Shown here piece by piece: positions 4,792-5,041 of a stretch of DNA of 5,041 nucleotides. The notes beneath the pieces are model-generated. The model made no database searches. It saw only the letters and a list, made by a program, of their open reading frames with translations, and was not told the origin of the DNA. Each line of letters begins with the position of its first letter. The first letter of the stretch is position 1. Source of the DNA: Candidatus Poribacteria bacterium (GTDB lineage Bacteria; Poribacteria; WGA-4E; B28-G17); contig QNBQ01000182.1 of NCBI GenBank assembly GCA_003645735.1, positions 1-5,041 on the forward strand, written 5' to 3'. Position numbers and translations under genes: made by a program.

Positions 4792-5041
4792 ATGATCATC
4801 TGGACGGGCTTGGCGATCGGCCTCGCTTTGCTTTCAACGTCGAGCGATATCGGTCGGGAGCTGATCGTCAACGGCGGCTTCGAGGAGGCCGATCCGACCG
4901 GCTCCCGGCCCCTCGGCTGGTCCTGGCCGGCCGAGAACGCCGAATGGATCTCCGAAAATGGCAACCGTTACATCAGGCTCCGCGATAACGCATCGGTCGG
5001 ACAGGCCATCGACCTCAAGCCCGATTGGTGGAGGATAGAGG
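4792..5041 (+). CDS. Secreted protein with a carbohydrate-binding-module-like N-terminus (C-terminus outside window)
   Basis: The visible 83 residues begin with a hydrophobic stretch (2-16, MIIWTGLAIGLALL onward) that looks like a signal peptide but lacks the usual Lys/Arg near the start. Then comes ELIVNGGFEE (23-32), a proline/glycine-rich turn and GWSWP (44-48). The pattern NGGFEE followed by GW is typical of the beta-sandwich start of CBM4/9-like modules found at the N-terminus of exported glycan-degrading enzymes and cell-surface proteins. The ATG at 4792 is preceded by GAGGGGAGGGG, and no other in-frame start exists upstream to 4741. The frame has no stop to the window edge. The call as an exported, sugar- or surface-binding protein is likely; the catalytic part, if any, is not visible. 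It is transcribed away from the perR operon. Confidence 0.75.
   Translation, partial: MIIWTGLAIGLALLSTSSDIGRELIVNGGFEEADPTGSRPLGWSWPAENAEWISENGNRYIRLRDNASVGQAIDLKPDWWRIE

Noticed and set aside
4725..4988. An 87-codon plus-strand frame overlapping the secreted-protein gene
   Set aside because: It starts inside the promoter -35 region and is in a different frame from the ATG at 4792, which has a ribosome site, signal peptide and CBM-like motif.

Overview
The window is compact, GC-rich bacterial DNA with sigma70-like promoters, strong Shine-Dalgarno sites and short or negative gene spacing. The oxygen-defence genes (superoxide reductase, rubrerythrin, PerR-type repressor) point to an anaerobe or microaerophile. 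The lipoprotein-type substrate-binding proteins show it is a bacterium. I cannot name the phylum from this sequence alone.

Left part (1-2913, minus strand): an ABC importer operon of the molybdate/tungstate-like class. It is transcribed leftwards from a good promoter at 2884-2913. The order is substrate-binding protein A (2097-2846), substrate-binding protein B (1361-2119), permease (571-1404) and ATPase (starts at 566, runs off the left edge). All junctions overlap or nearly touch. The two binding proteins are tandem paralogues that differ at the positions expected to contact the ligand, so one importer may be served by two receptors.

Middle (about 2986-3250): the decayed remnant of a plus-strand pyridine-nucleotide-disulfide oxidoreductase of the CoA-disulfide reductase/NADH oxidase type. 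The N-terminal FAD-domain motif is fused directly to the C-terminal end motif, so the core is missing, and there is a further frame break upstream. It ends inside a strong hairpin shared with the convergent rubrerythrin gene.

Right part (3270-4718, minus strand): an oxidative-stress operon, perR - superoxide reductase - rubrerythrin. PerR is expected to repress it until peroxide oxidises the sensor. Superoxide reductase then converts superoxide to peroxide, and rubrerythrin reduces the peroxide to water. A GC-rich hairpin and a short direct repeat lie between the last two genes.

Right edge (4725-5041, plus strand): a divergent promoter, back to back with the perR promoter and carrying two identical TCCCGGGA palindromes 32 bp apart. 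It drives a secreted protein that begins like a carbohydrate-binding-module protein and runs off the window. No RNA genes, CRISPR arrays or insertion sequences were seen.
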